A DNA stretch of 64,000 bases, taken from the NCBI RefSeq assembly GCF_022965805.1, contig NC_133103.1, positions 28,448,329 to 28,512,328 on the forward strand. Direction: 5' to 3'. This document shows, piece by piece, positions 47,056 to 58,353 of the stretch (position 1 is its first letter; each line of letters opens with the position of its first letter). Under the pieces are notes generated by a model. It was not told the origin of the DNA and did no database searches. It was given only the letters and a program-made list of their open reading frames with translations. This DNA is from Primulina eburnea (lineage: Eukaryota > Streptophyta > Magnoliopsida > Lamiales > Gesneriaceae). Position numbers and translations under genes: made by a program.

Positions 47056-48040
47056 CTTTTTTAAAACAACAGAAGACAAAGTATCCCCCTTTCATCGACA
47101 ATGCTTAACAATTATGTCCCTTTTTATTTCAATAAAATGAAGATAAATAGTTTAAAAGTTGGGTTTCTTTTTGTTCCAATTTATGTATTTAATTACAATT
47201 AACTTAATAATGTTAACAGAAAACAGAAAAGTTTACAGCAAAAATAAATAAATTTCTCTTAATTCGACTCTCAAAGAATTTTATTTCTACCATGAACTCT
47301 CTTTGTTTCAGGGAATATATCTAGCTACAGCCTTTGCTGAACCAAGAACTTGAGGGGCATATTCAATGGCAATTACAGGATCATTCCCATTCAAAATTCA
47401 GTCCATTTCTTCAGGTCGAGTGCCACTCCTGCGTCGACTCGGAAGCTGAAAGGTCCAGCAATCTACACAAAAAATCAGAACTACTTTCAATCACGGAATT
47501 GGGTTTTATAATGTTCAGTATTCGAAAAATTAACTAAAGATTAAATATGAATCTGCTGCTGAAAAGAGAAGCTGGCAGAGAGACACATTGCACGAACTGC
47601 TTCCGCATTTGGCACTTTTGAATTGTAGAGATCAAATGCCATGCGAGTGGCACCCTTGTTTTCAGCTATCTATGAAGGCGTATTTCGATTAATTCAAAAC
47701 CCACAACTTCTAATCTATTTCCACATTATTGTTTGGATATATAACTTTGCCGTAAAGACATTTCAAATTCATCTCTTATTAATTTAAAGTATTGAACTGA
47801 GAACATTAATGGAATCTAAATGCCATGCACCAATATTCGTATCATTAGAAATCCCGGCTTCGAGTCATTTTTCCAGCTCAAATACCCACAAAAATCAAAT
47901 CCATTCAAACATAACGTGAAGGAAAATATAATACATAGATAACATGTGAATCTTGGGAGCCCTTCGTAATAATTGCATGTCAAGAATAATTACAAAATTA
48001 TTTTCCTAGATTAGTCATACTACTAAAATAACAAACATTG
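47056..48040. other. Older flanking sequence with a host-gene fragment
   Basis: AT-rich DNA right of copia B, continuous with 17453-19872 before B inserted. Apart from the exon-like fragment at 47280-47669 I see no gene. It ends where LTR-like sequence begins at 48041. Confidence 0.5.
47280..47669 (-). pseudogene. Decayed 3' end of a host gene, tentatively TGD4-like
   Basis: On the minus strand, 47669-47553 reads as a 39-codon exon (IAENKGATRMAFDLYN ... SFSFQQQ) with an AG acceptor before it. After a 90-base gap ending in TTTTTGTGTAG, a second exon begins at 47462 (IAGPFSFRVDAGVALDLKKW). It continues after a frameshift as DPVIAIEYAPQVLGSAKAVA, and after another as KQREFMVEI. The donor after SFQQQ is AT instead of GT. 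The QQQ-IAGPFSFRVD, AIEYA.QVL.SAKAV and KQREFMVE order resembles, from memory, the C-terminal beta-rich region of TGD4-like chloroplast envelope lipid-transfer proteins. The name is tentative; that it is a fragment of an intron-containing gene is better supported. Upstream exons are not found. Confidence 0.5.
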
Positions 48041-48250
48041 TGTAATGATCCGATCTTATATTTGAATATACGAAGTATTAATTAAGAGAAAAATAAAGAA
48101 TTGTTAATTAAGCATTAGTAAAGATTTGATAATTCGGGATAAATCTGTTGGGATCCACCAAATTTAAAACGGACCATCCAATCTACTTCACATTACATTA
48201 TCCCGAGAAATCCAACTAGATAATTGAGATTCTAACACGTGGCAGATAAG
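48041..48250 (+). mobile_element. Possible 5' fragment of a chromovirus-type LTR
   Basis: Begins TGTAATGATCCGATC, like starts of chromovirus LTRs, but only about 210 bases are present before the copia LTR remnant. No target duplication was identified. It could be unrelated sequence. Confidence 0.3.
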
Positions 48251-49807
48251 ATGTTGGGATATCGTATTCTCGCATCCAAGATGCAGCGGAAGTTAAAATT
48301 TTTGTTCTTGGGCGTCGTGTGTTTAAAAATATCCATAGGGTGTTTAGAATTATACCTTTGTGTTCTTAACGCTGGACTCCAAACTATTCCGATTTTTAGG
48401 CGGATATAGCCCTTCTAGTAAATCTCTACGAACGGCTCTTCAAATTTGATCACCTAATTAGGTCAATGATCGAAGACTGTCTTCCTCGTTTGGTTTGCAC
48501 TAGAAAATCGAAACGATTTATGCGTTGAGACTGTAGCCTCCGAATTTTCAAAATCCAGATACGGTGCAGCGACGATGGAAGAACGAGGAAGACCGAAATT
48601 AGTTTTTCCAAAAAACTTGTGTTAGCCGTGAGTTCCATGATTCATAACCATGGATTTTTGCTTAATTGATTCTTAATCAACAATTAACAAATATTATTGA
48701 TTCTTAATCAATAATTAAGCAAATATAATTTGGTTTTTGTTGCAAAATTTCTTCAAATCTTCAAGTTGTTGGCTGAGAGTTGGATTGGGATTGGAGAGAA
48801 TTTTTCTTTCGTTTTGTGTGCCAAAATTAGGTTTTTAATTATGAGTCCTTGTGGTGTATATAGAGAGTGAGACTCTTAATTTAATTAGGAGTTCCTCTCC
48901 CACAAGGACTCTAATAATTTTATTATATTTAAACTCACATATATTTATTATATAATGTATTTATTAACCTTTAATAATACATGATATAAATATATTATAT
49001 ATAAACATATTTTATATCACCATATAAAATATCTACATGTATATGTGTAAACTAACTCCTTAGTTAATTTAATTCTAGACTCATCTAGAATATTTATGGG
49101 AATTTGTGCATATTAGTAGTCACCACTATTAGCGCATTCATTTAATTAGAAAATTCCAAATTCACTAAAAAAATGATTTCGAACTCATTATAACCTCAAT
49201 CGACGATCCGATAGCGCTGATGCACCAAGGATACAAATCTTGTTCATATAATGAAAATAAAAAATTTCGAAGATCAAAATTTTCACTTACCAAATTTAGA
49301 ATTTACCATATTTGGCAGTTACCATATTTGGCAGCTGCCAGTTTTAGTGAACTCCTTCACAAAACAGGCAGTTTCACTCTCCTTCCCTATTTAACAATCA
49401 TGCTAACTTTCATTTCTTCTATCCTATGAAACCAGCTCATAAACTCCTCTATAAGCTTCCTATTTGATCTCTATCAAACTATAGTCGTCAAATTTCAACT
49501 CCTTGAAATTTGACTATCTCAACGGGAACTCAGAATCCGATACATGTGTGACCCTCAATGGTTCATGGATACAGCTAGTCGTGGGTTGACATCTCCATGT
49601 GATTCAGAATAACATTTATTCTTATTCGGGCTTACCCTAGTTAGCCTCATTCTTTTCATCAACACATTGATCAAGAATGCCATAACTCATTTCTGATTGC
49701 ATCCATAAGATCATGGTAAGAGCTTCTAGTAGCATCGCCCCATTATCCCCTAGGTATAACTGATAGTGCCTGCAAGAACCTTTAGTCATGGTTAGCGTAC
49801 AGTGCGG
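48251..49807 (-). mobile_element. Copia LTR remnant H (minus strand), truncated
   Basis: Read on the minus strand it resembles copia C's LTR: 'gtacgctaaccat', 'ggttcttgcaggcactatca', 'cacatggagatgt', 'gaaccattgagggtcacac' and a 3' end with 'cttccgctgcatct'. It ends (minus strand) ATATCCCAACA at 48251. The LTR's own start is missing because G inserted at 49808. It is a related but different family from C. No coding sequence. Confidence 0.65.
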
Positions 49808-51668
49808 TGTAATGCCTGAAGTAAATATTACAATTTTTTGATTTAGTAATTGGAGATTACTAAATAATTAACGATTTTTAAAGAATTAAATATGACATAT
49901 GTTGGTCATATGAAGTTCAACTTATTTGAAATTTGGATATAACGTAGAAAACTCAAAGATATAGAAGTTTCATGTTTTGAGTTTTGAAACATTTGATCGT
50001 TTGACTGGTCCAAACGGATATATTGGCATTGGAAATGTTAAATATTATATATTATATTATATTATATTATAAATATTTATAGTGTAATATAATATTTTTT
50101 AAAAAAGAAAAAGATAACTTTAAAAAATTGATCGAGAATTCATTATTTTGACAGCAAGTTTTGACAGTAGGGTTAGAGAAGAGAGAAATGTGATTTTTGA
50201 ATTTTCTTTTCGATCGTGCGACTTATCGGTTTATCCAATCGACGAACCGACTTCAGTTCTGAAATCATTGACATGAGGTCTTCGATTTGAGGTATAAATT
50301 TTATATTTTTGGTGATGTTTGAAATTCGTTGAATTTTGGAATAAATTCGATAATTGTTAAATCATACAGAAATTGAAATTTATTGAATAGTGTATGATTT
50401 TAACGAAGTAGAGAAGATTATTTGATGTTGTTTTGAATTATTCCTAATTTTTTATAATTAGGGATTTTTAATCGTTGGATTGAGATTGAAGAGTTGTTTG
50501 TTAGTTGTTATTAATTCTTATCATATATTCGGATCTACGAAGTATAGGCTACACGTTGATATAAAGTTTTCGTAGTTTAACGGATGTTGCAAAACAGCCT
50601 ATTAATTGGAGTTAATTTATTAGGGTGTATTTTATGTTAGTATTGTGAATTAAATACACCAGAATATGAAATTTTGAACGATAAGAATTTATAATCGAGT
50701 TTTATATTTTGTTGAATTAATTTTTGTTGGGCTATTTGATGTTATATATTGAGGCTGTTATGATTATATTGATATGGTGATAATGATCTGATAATTGTTG
50801 TTGAATTATTTAGATACAACACAAGCCTCGAGATCAAAGAAATATCCAGATTATATATATATACTCGAATATCAGGTACATGTTGACATACGAACATATA
50901 TTATTATTGTTTAGTATTGATGAATACTATTGCGTTGAACGATGATAAATCATTGGAATTGGGTGATTTGATATTCTATATGTTGTTGTTTATTATTGTT
51001 GATGTTGTTGGCTGCCGTTGTTGGGAGACGTCACGTTGATGTTCGTTCAACGATATTGTTGTCGCCGAAGTTGGGGTGCGACATATCGTTGATGTTATTC
51101 GTTCGACGATATTGTTGTCGCCGGTGTTGGGGTACGACGTATCGTCGATGTTGTTGTTCGTTCGACGATATTGCTGTCGCATGAGTTGGGGTGCGACGTA
51201 TCGTCGATGTTATTGTTGCAGTGTGATATTGTTGAGGTTGTTGACGACTGATTGTCCAGAAACGGCAAATGAAGTATTTATGTTATCATTTCAGTTATAT
51301 CTTATGTTGTTGTTAATATAACTGTTATGTATTGCGATGATGATTATTGTGTATGCTCACCCTTTGTTTGCTGTTTTTTTTGGACAGGTTACAGGACTAT
51401 GTCGTGAGACATGATAGTGGTGAAGGACTAGGTGTGTGTAGTCAAACAGTCATGTAGTTGATAGTAGATAGAGACAATATAGTTTATTGTCTTATTTGAG
51501 TTTTGTGTATGTATTTATTATACTGTTTCTACTGCACTGATGTAGATAGTATGATGATTGCACTATTTTGTCGTATATGCATTATATTATTACGTCGTCG
51601 AAAAGAAATTTTTTATGCATATGACGTCACTTGTTGTATGATTACGTGGCGAGGTTTGGTGCGCCACA
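49808..51668 (+). repeat. 5' LTR of element G
   Basis: It begins TGTAATGCCTGAAG and ends GGTGCGCCACA five bases before the primer site. It contains a tandem array with CG dyads (51030-51240). No gene is present; short frames there translate the repeat. Confidence 0.85.
51030..51240 (+). repeat. Tandem array with CG-dyads in LTR of G
   Basis: About 3.5 copies of a 58-61-bp unit. Each includes TCGTTCGACGA (4-bp dyad), GTTGTCGCC, GTTGGGGT and CGACGTATCGTCG or a variant (5-bp dyad). Copies differ by small indels. Confidence 0.85.
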
Positions 51669-51673
51669 TTTAG

Positions 51674-51686
51674 TGGTATCAGAGCA
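51674..51686 (+). promoter_or_regulatory. Primer-binding site of element G
   Basis: TGGTATCAGAGCA, complementary to the 3' end of initiator-Met tRNA, lies five bases after the LTR. Confidence 0.88.
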
Positions 51687-51898
51687 TATGTTAGATGTCT
51701 GGGATGGTTAGGAGTTGGGTTTGTGATGAGGAAGTTGGATGACGATATTATCTGCGTGTGTCTGTGCATTTGACTTGTTATTAATGATTTCTCGATATGA
51801 TTGATTGTTCTTTAGTTGCGTGTGCTTTCGTGCGAAAGGTGTGACGATGAATACTGGATTGTAATTGTTAAATGTTATGATTAACAATTTTATTTCCA

Positions 51899-52997
51899 GT
51901 GATGGAAGCTAGAGAACAGGTACATCCACACGAAGAAACAGAAGAGGTTGATAGTGGGTTTGGACAGATGAATCCATTGCCACCTCCTCCTATGGGACAT
52001 ACACCTGCAGATCAGCCTTTATTGCCTGGTGACTTGACTTTGGCACATTTTAACAGTTATCTTCCGCCGAGATTTGATAGTTCTGATACTGGTGAGCGAG
52101 TAGAGGAGTGGATTGAGAGGATAGAGCAGATATTTGTGACCGCTCCGTGTGCTAGGTCTGCTTGGTTACGATTGGCTACATTTCAGCTTTCACGGAATGT
52201 ATTATTTTGGTGGCAGACGATTGAGGCCGGATTGAAAGCCCAGGGCCGTACTATTGACTGGGATGTGTTTCGCTCTCGTTTTCTTGATATATATTTTTCT
52301 ATAGCAGCCAGACAGAAGAAAGAGAGAGAATTCGAGGATTTGAGACAGGGCAGTATGTCTGTTGCTGAGTATGAGACTCGATATTCTGCATTGTTGAAAT
52401 ATGTGCCACATGTTGCTACAAATGTTCATGCTAAGAAGAGGCATTTCTTGAGAGGGTTGAAGTTAGAGTTATTTGATCGTGTGCAATCAAATAACCCGGT
52501 ATCATTTGAGGATGCAGTGACGAGGGCTGAGATTGCTGAGTTGGTGATGCAGGTGTATGGGGCTCAGGGACGATTATCAGAGCCGACTAGAGAGTCATTG
52601 CGACCGCAAGGACAGTCTTTTAAATATCAAAAGGGTTCATCATCTTCTTCAGCATCATCTGGGAAGCGTCGATTTGATTCACGACGTGTTGAGAGTCGTG
52701 GGAGCAGTTCTCAGTCTGTTCAGGGGTAGAGAGGGGAGTCTAAGGCAGTGAGATGTTTTCGTTGTGGGGGACCTCATCTGATCAGAGAGTGTACACAGAC
52801 CGAGATCACCTGTTTTGAGTGTGGCGGTGTTGGTCATCTGGAAAGACAGTGTCTTAGTCGTGAGGAAAATGAGAGCCTAGGAGTGCTTGGTAGATCCTCA
52901 GAGAGAGGAGGACGAAAACCTTAGCAGTTTACACCACGACCTTCTGGAGGACATCCACGTATGCAGGGAGCTGGTCCGCCTCAGGCACATGTGTATT
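51899..52997 (+). pseudogene. Gag of element G, stop-interrupted and cut by E
   Basis: Starts MMEAREQVHPHEE; the first frame runs to a TAG at 52727. It contains a retrotransposon gag domain (WIERIEQIF, LSRNVLFWWQTIE, EFEDLRQGSMSVAEYETRY, about residues 65-200) and a Ser-rich linker. Beyond the stop, in the same frame, are two zinc knuckles, CFRCGGPHLIREC and CFECGGVGHLERQC (52750-52860). A second stop is at about 52922, and the frame ends at the E insertion. Gag would assemble the particle and bind RNA. As it stands it lacks nucleocapsid function. Confidence 0.85.
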
Positions 52998-53518
52998 TGA
53001 AACAACCCACTACTTAACACATTTTAAATTCTAAAATAACCCGACGTCTGCGGAAGCATTTATCTTTAAAATAAAAATAATTATACTATATATACATTGC
53101 AAACATTGTCTTACAATACATACAATACATAATCTCAAACATCTAATTCAAATACCAATATTACATATAATAAAATACATGATATTTTTAAAACTTTAAA
53201 TGTTCAACACACTCCAATAAAAACATTAACATAATTAAATAAAACTTTTCCAATACAGTAGCTATATGACTTCTTCCCCTTGGACAATCTGCTTCAAATC
53301 TTTTTATTACCTGCATCACATGACATTAACTGAAATGAGATAAAACTCAGTAAGTAGAGAACTTTACATAACAAATACATATTTATATGGCTTGGCTTGA
53401 AACATTGCAATGGCAATAAACATTGAATAATACCATCCTCAATGAACAATAATGATAAAATCGATATAGATGGTATATCATAACATGAATTAAAGGAAAT
53501 GAAACAATAGTTCAATGA

Positions 53519-53735
53519 TCTGTAATCTGTGAATGTTATCTCTGTTAATATATATAAATATATATCGGACTGTGAGAGATAATCATGAGAGGAAATGATA
53601 GTCTGTAACTTGTAATCTGTGACCTGTGAATGTTATCTTTGTTAATATATATAAAAATATTTATCAGACTGTGAGAGATAACCTATGGATAGTATCTCTG
53701 TGATATATGAAAATATATACCAGACTGTGAGAGAT
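53519..53735 (-). repeat. Tandem repeat with 'gactgtgagagata' units
   Basis: Three diverged copies of about 55-95 bp each combine 'gttatctctgttaatatata' and 'cagactgtgagagata'. Located in the 3' half of E's LTR. Confidence 0.75.
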
Positions 53736-54381
53736 ACTCTTCATGTGATTGGCCAATAACATGCATGAATTACTATCATTCCTTGGATTGAAACATATGA
53801 AATTCATTGGGACAATTGAACAAACACTTGATAAGCACAATATCTTGCTAGCTTCTTTATCAAGGATTCTTGGATCAATGAATATATAACAACAAATATG
53901 GCAATAACGAAACAATGAACGAAGCTAGCCATCAATAAAATGGCTTGGATACATATATATCATGTGAGCACAAGGAATAGCCTCTACTTACAACCCAATC
54001 AACACTTGGTGGCAAAGATGACCTCAAAAGAATCCCTACAACAATAAACACCATAAAATCTATGAATTAACACCATATATACATAGATCCAAAAAGTCAA
54101 CTCAACCCTTCAACCCAACAATTCCTTGCAAAACCAAAGAATAACTAAGATCTTACCTTGTAGCTTGCACCTAGACTAGGAGATGCTAAGATTTCCTCAA
54201 AAATCCTTGAACTTGGTTGAAGATTTGGAAGAGAGAATTTTGGGGAAGAAGATGAGAAGGAAGCGTATGAGAGAGAAGTAGAAATGAAGGAATGAAGATA
54301 AATCTCAAAACCAAGCATAAAAATCAATTCCCAAGCTTAAAATCGTGTTTTGGAAGTAGCAATTTCGTCCAATACATCATG

Positions 54382-54652
54382 GCAGCGCACCCGCGCTCAA
54401 CTTGCAGCGCGGGTGCGTGCTGTTCCGCACGGGCAGCGCACCGGCGCTGCCTATGGCAGCGCGGGTGCGCTGCTGGTTCGGCGCAGGCAGCGCACCGGCG
54501 CTGTGTGCTCTGCCTATGGCAGCGCGGGTGCGCTGCTGTCTCGCACAGGCAGCGCACCGGCGCTGCCTCTGGCAGCGCGGATGCGCTACTGGTTCGGCGC
54601 AGCAGCGCACCCGCGCTGCTGCGCCCCGCAGCAGCGCTACACGCTGCACCCT
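54382..54652 (-). repeat. CG-rich dyad cluster in LTR of E
   Basis: About ten copies of GCAGCGC...GCGCTGC (7-bp arms around ACCG or GGGT) alternate GCAGCGCACCGGCGCTGC with GCAGCGCGGGTGCGCTGC. In E's orientation it lies about 310-585 bases after the LTR start and is followed by a CT-rich leader-like stretch. Motif unlike those of A and D. Confidence 0.9.
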
Positions 54653-54964
54653 AGCTCTATTCCTCCGACACGAACTCCTAAAAACATCCTTTCTTGACTT
54701 AATATCCAACCTTTTCTTATTCCACTCAATTCTTATAAATTATGACAACCAAACTTCTTCTAAAATCAAGCATAATACCATCACAACTAGCATTCATCCA
54801 TTCCCAAAATCATCAACAACTAGACCACTATAAATTCTCTAAACCATTGTCAATAACATTAACTATAACCATCACCAAACTTGACCATATCAATATATGA
54901 ATATCCCATAACCATAACACATGAAATCATTGATCATAGAACAATAAAAACTTGGGATATTACA

Positions 54965-54978
54965 ATCTTCCCTCCTTA
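54965..54978 (-). promoter_or_regulatory. Polypurine tract of chromovirus E
   Basis: TAAGGAGGGAAGAT on the minus strand lies immediately upstream of the LTR start. Confidence 0.78.
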
Positions 54979-54998
54979 AAAAAATTTCGTCCCCGAAA

Positions 54999-57900
54999 TT
55001 ACCTACTGTCGAATAGATTAGGATAACGTTGCTTCATCTCCTCTTCAGGTTCCCACGTGGCCTCTTCAATCACTTGATTTCTGCATAGAACTTTGACAAT
55101 GCCAATTTCTTTGTTCCTTAACACCTTAACTTTACGATCAAGAATTTGAACCGGCTTTTTATCATAGCTTAGGTCAGGCAAAAGTTCCAATGACTCGTAC
55201 CGAAGAACATGAGATGGATTCGCAATATACTTACGAAGCATAGATACATGAAATACATTATGAATTCGGTCCAAATCCGGTGGCAGTGCAAGACGATAGG
55301 CTCGGTCTCCAATCTTATCAAGAATTTCAAATGGTCCAATGTATTGAGGACTTAACTTACCTTTCTTGCCAAATCTCATAACTCCTTTAAGAGGAGCTAT
55401 TTTGATAAAAACATGATCACCAACCTCGAATGCCAAAGGCCTCTTCTCACATCGGCATAACTTTTCTGTCTAGATTGAGCTGTCTTCAATCTTTCTTGAA
55501 TTAACGTCACAACATCTGCTGTTTGTTGAACCAACTCAGGGCCCAACATCTTTCTTTCACCTACCTCTTCCCAATACAAAGGAGATCTACACTTTCTTCC
55601 ATATAAAGCTTCATAAGGTGCTAAGCCAATGGAAGACTGGTAACTATTATTATACGTGAATTCCACCAATGGCAACTTGGAATCCCAACTCCCAGGGAAA
55701 TCAATTGTGCAAGCTCTTAACATATCCTCAAGAATTTGAATAACCCTTTCTGATTGCCCGTTGCTTTGAGGATGGTAGGCGGTGCTAAAGGCTAACTTTG
55801 TGCCCAAAGCTCGATGTAAACTTTTCCAAAACTCTGAAGTAAATCTTGGATCACGATCTGACACTATGGATACCGGTATACCATGAAGTCTCACAATTTC
55901 TTGAATATATATCTCGGCATATTGATTCATAGAATATGTTGTCTTGACAGGAAGAAAATGTGATGACTTGGTCAATTGATCTACAATCACCCAAATAGAA
56001 TTGAAACCTTTCTGAGTCCTTGGCAATCCAACCACAAAATCCATTGTGATGTGTTCCCATTTCCATTGCGGTATAGGCAAAGATTGCAATAATCCCGCCG
56101 GTCTTTGGTGTTCAATCTTAACCTGCTGACAGGTTAGACATTCAGAAACAAATACTGTAATATCTTTCTTCATACCTGGCCACCAATAAAGACGTCGAAG
56201 ATCTTGGTACATCTTAGTACCACCAGGATGTACAGAGTATGGCTCCGTATGAGCTTCTATGAGTACATCTCTTCGAATGTTATCACCTATAGGAACACAT
56301 ATTTTACCTCGAAAGGTCATCAAACCATCACGATTCAATCCAAATTCAGAAACTCCTGTTAATTCATTACTCCTTTTTAACTTCAATAACTGAACATCGG
56401 ACTGTTGTTCTTTCAAAATTCGATCAAACAAAGTTGAGCGGAGAACTAATGTAGATAATCGAGCCATTGTCCCTGAAGATACCAAATTTATCTCATTCCT
56501 TTGCAAATCAAGGAACAAAGGTTTAGAAATCATAGCATTCAATTCTGAACTTGACTTGCGACTCAAAGCATCTGCAACTACATTAGCTTTACCAGGATGA
56601 TAGCTAATGGTGCAATCATAATCCTTGACAAGTTCTAACCATCTCCGCTGCCGCATATTCAATTCTTTCTGTGAAAGCAAATAACTCAAACTTTTGTGAT
56701 CCGTAAAAATTTCACATTTTTTGCCATAAAGATAGTGTCGCCAAATCTTTAACGCAAACACCACAACTGCTAACTCCAAATCATGAGTAGGATAATTTTT
56801 CTCGTAGTCCTTCAACTGACGAGAAGCATAAGCTATCACTTTCCCATGCTGCATCAGTACAACACCTAACCCCAATTTTGAAGCATCTGAATAGACAACA
56901 AAATCTTCAGTACCACAAGGAAGTACTAACACAGGGGCAGAAGTCAACTTATCTTTCAACTCTTGAAATGCTTGTTGACATGCTATAGTCCACTCAAACT
57001 TGACTGACTTACGAGTTAAACTCGTCAATGGCAATGCTATCTTTGAGAAGTTCTCTATAAATCTTCGATAATATCCTGCTAAACCCAGAAAACTTCTCAC
57101 CTCTGAAACTGTCCTTGGAATGGACCATTGCTTAATAGACTCGATCTTGGAAGGATCTACAGAGATTCCTTCTTTAGAAACAATATGACCCAAAAACGCC
57201 ACTTGTTCTAACCAAAATTCACATTTCTTGAACTTTGCATATAATTGTTTTTCCCTCAAAAATTTCAACACAATCCTCAAATGATTTCTATGAAGTTCTC
57301 GTGTCTTAGAATAAATCAAAATGTCATCGATAAAAACAATGACAAATGTATCCAAATACGGCGTAAAGACACGATTCATTAAATCCATAAACACTGAAGG
57401 AGCATTGGTTAATCCAAAAGACATCACCAAAAATTCATAATGTCCATACCTCGTTCTAAAAGCAGTCTTTGGTATATCCTCATTTCTCACCTTTAATTGA
57501 TGATATCCAGACCGGAGATCAATCTTCGAGAACACTGTTGCTCCTTGCAATTGATCAAAAAGATCATCTATCCTTGGCAAAGGATATTTATTCTTAATAG
57601 TTACCTTGTTCAGTTCCCGATAGTCAATACATAATCGCAATGATCCATCCTTCTTTTTCACGAATAACACTGGAGCTCCCCAAGGTGAGAAACTAGGACC
57701 GATGAAACCTTTATCTAATAGCTCCTGCAATTGATTCTTTAATTCTTTCATTTCAGTAGGAGCCAATCTGTATGGAGCCTTAGAAATTGGGGCTGTACCT
57801 GGAATTAAATCAATAACAAACTCTACTTCTCGATCAGGTGGTAATCCAGGTACATCCTCCTCAAATACATCAGGATAATCCTGAACCACGTCAATGTCCT

Positions 57901-58353
57901 GTAATTGTATTCTACTTTCCTTTCTTGTATCCAAAACTGAAGCTAAATAACCAACACAGCCCTTGTGCAACAATTTAGTGGCTTGAAGACAAGAAATAAT
58001 AGGGATACTTAATGAAGAGGTAACACCAACAAATAAATCCTTCTCATAATCATCTGCTAAAAATTTTACTGTCTTGCTAACACAGTTAATCACAGCACGA
58101 TAAGCAGACAACCAATCCATACCCAATATCACATCAAATTCAATCATTGTAATTACAATTAAATCTGCATACAACAATCTGGATCCCATCAACACAGGAC
58201 AAGCCTTAAACATACTATTTGTCCAAATTTCTTCTCCAGAAGGCAACACAATATTAAATTCAACAGGCACCACAGTAGGTTTAACAGATATAGTATGCAT
58301 AAACTCCTCAGATATAAAAGAATGTGTTGCACCAGTATCAATTAAGGTAAGTG
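54999..58353 (-). pseudogene. Pol of chromovirus E: protease, RT, RNase H, integrase, chromodomain-like end
   Basis: The frame is open from the F insertion at 58353 ([14 protein letters not shown], protease active site) to 55397, nearly 990 codons. [35 protein letters not shown] and catalytic FIDD (57323-57334). RNase [12 protein letters not shown] and [10 protein letters not shown]. Integrase: [20 protein letters not shown] with CLTCQQVK, then [15 protein letters not shown] and [16 protein letters not shown] single frameshift near 55440 moves the C-terminus to 55436-54999 ([26 protein letters not shown]). It ends with VIEEATWEPEEEM, the hallmark of a C-terminal chromodomain-like region thought to guide integration to heterochromatin. 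Only this frameshift and the F insertion are obvious breaks. Confidence 0.92.

Larger units (their letters stand above)
49808..52997 (+). mobile_element. Ty3/gypsy retrotransposon G, 5' part
   Basis: It starts with an LTR (49808-51668), an initiator-Met primer site and a gag with zinc knuckles. It is interrupted at 52998 by element E (expected duplication GTATT at 52993-52997). Its pol and 3' LTR would lie beyond E and F, outside the window. Termini TGTAATGCC and GCGCCACA fit chromovirus-like gypsy elements; the exact clade is not settled. Confidence 0.85.
52998..54964 (-). repeat. 3' LTR of chromovirus E
   Basis: On the minus strand it starts TGTAATATCCCAAG and ends GTGGGTTGTTTCA. It contains a CG-rich dyad cluster near its start (54652-54382) and a tandem repeat further in (53735-53519). 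The minus-strand polypurine tract AAGGAGGGAAGAT (54965-54977) abuts it. Confidence 0.87.
52998..58353 (-). mobile_element. Chromovirus E (minus strand), 3' part
   Basis: On the minus strand it carries protease, RT, RNase H, integrase, a polypurine tract and a 3' LTR (54964 down to 52998). Its 5' LTR and gag are missing because element F inserted in protease at 58354; they should lie beyond F, outside the window. The LTR end TGAAACAACCC on the plus strand follows GTATT, the expected target duplication in G. The integrase C-terminus resembles the chromodomain-bearing group. Confidence 0.9.

Noticed and set aside
50976..51321. Small proteins encoded around the G-LTR array
   Set aside because: The frames follow the tandem unit and occur on both strands, with no start context or family resemblance.
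54292..54833. Overlapping Ala/Arg/Cys-rich frames on both strands
   Set aside because: They translate the GCAGCGC dyad array in the LTR of E. Several overlapping frames are open only because the repeat is GC-rich.
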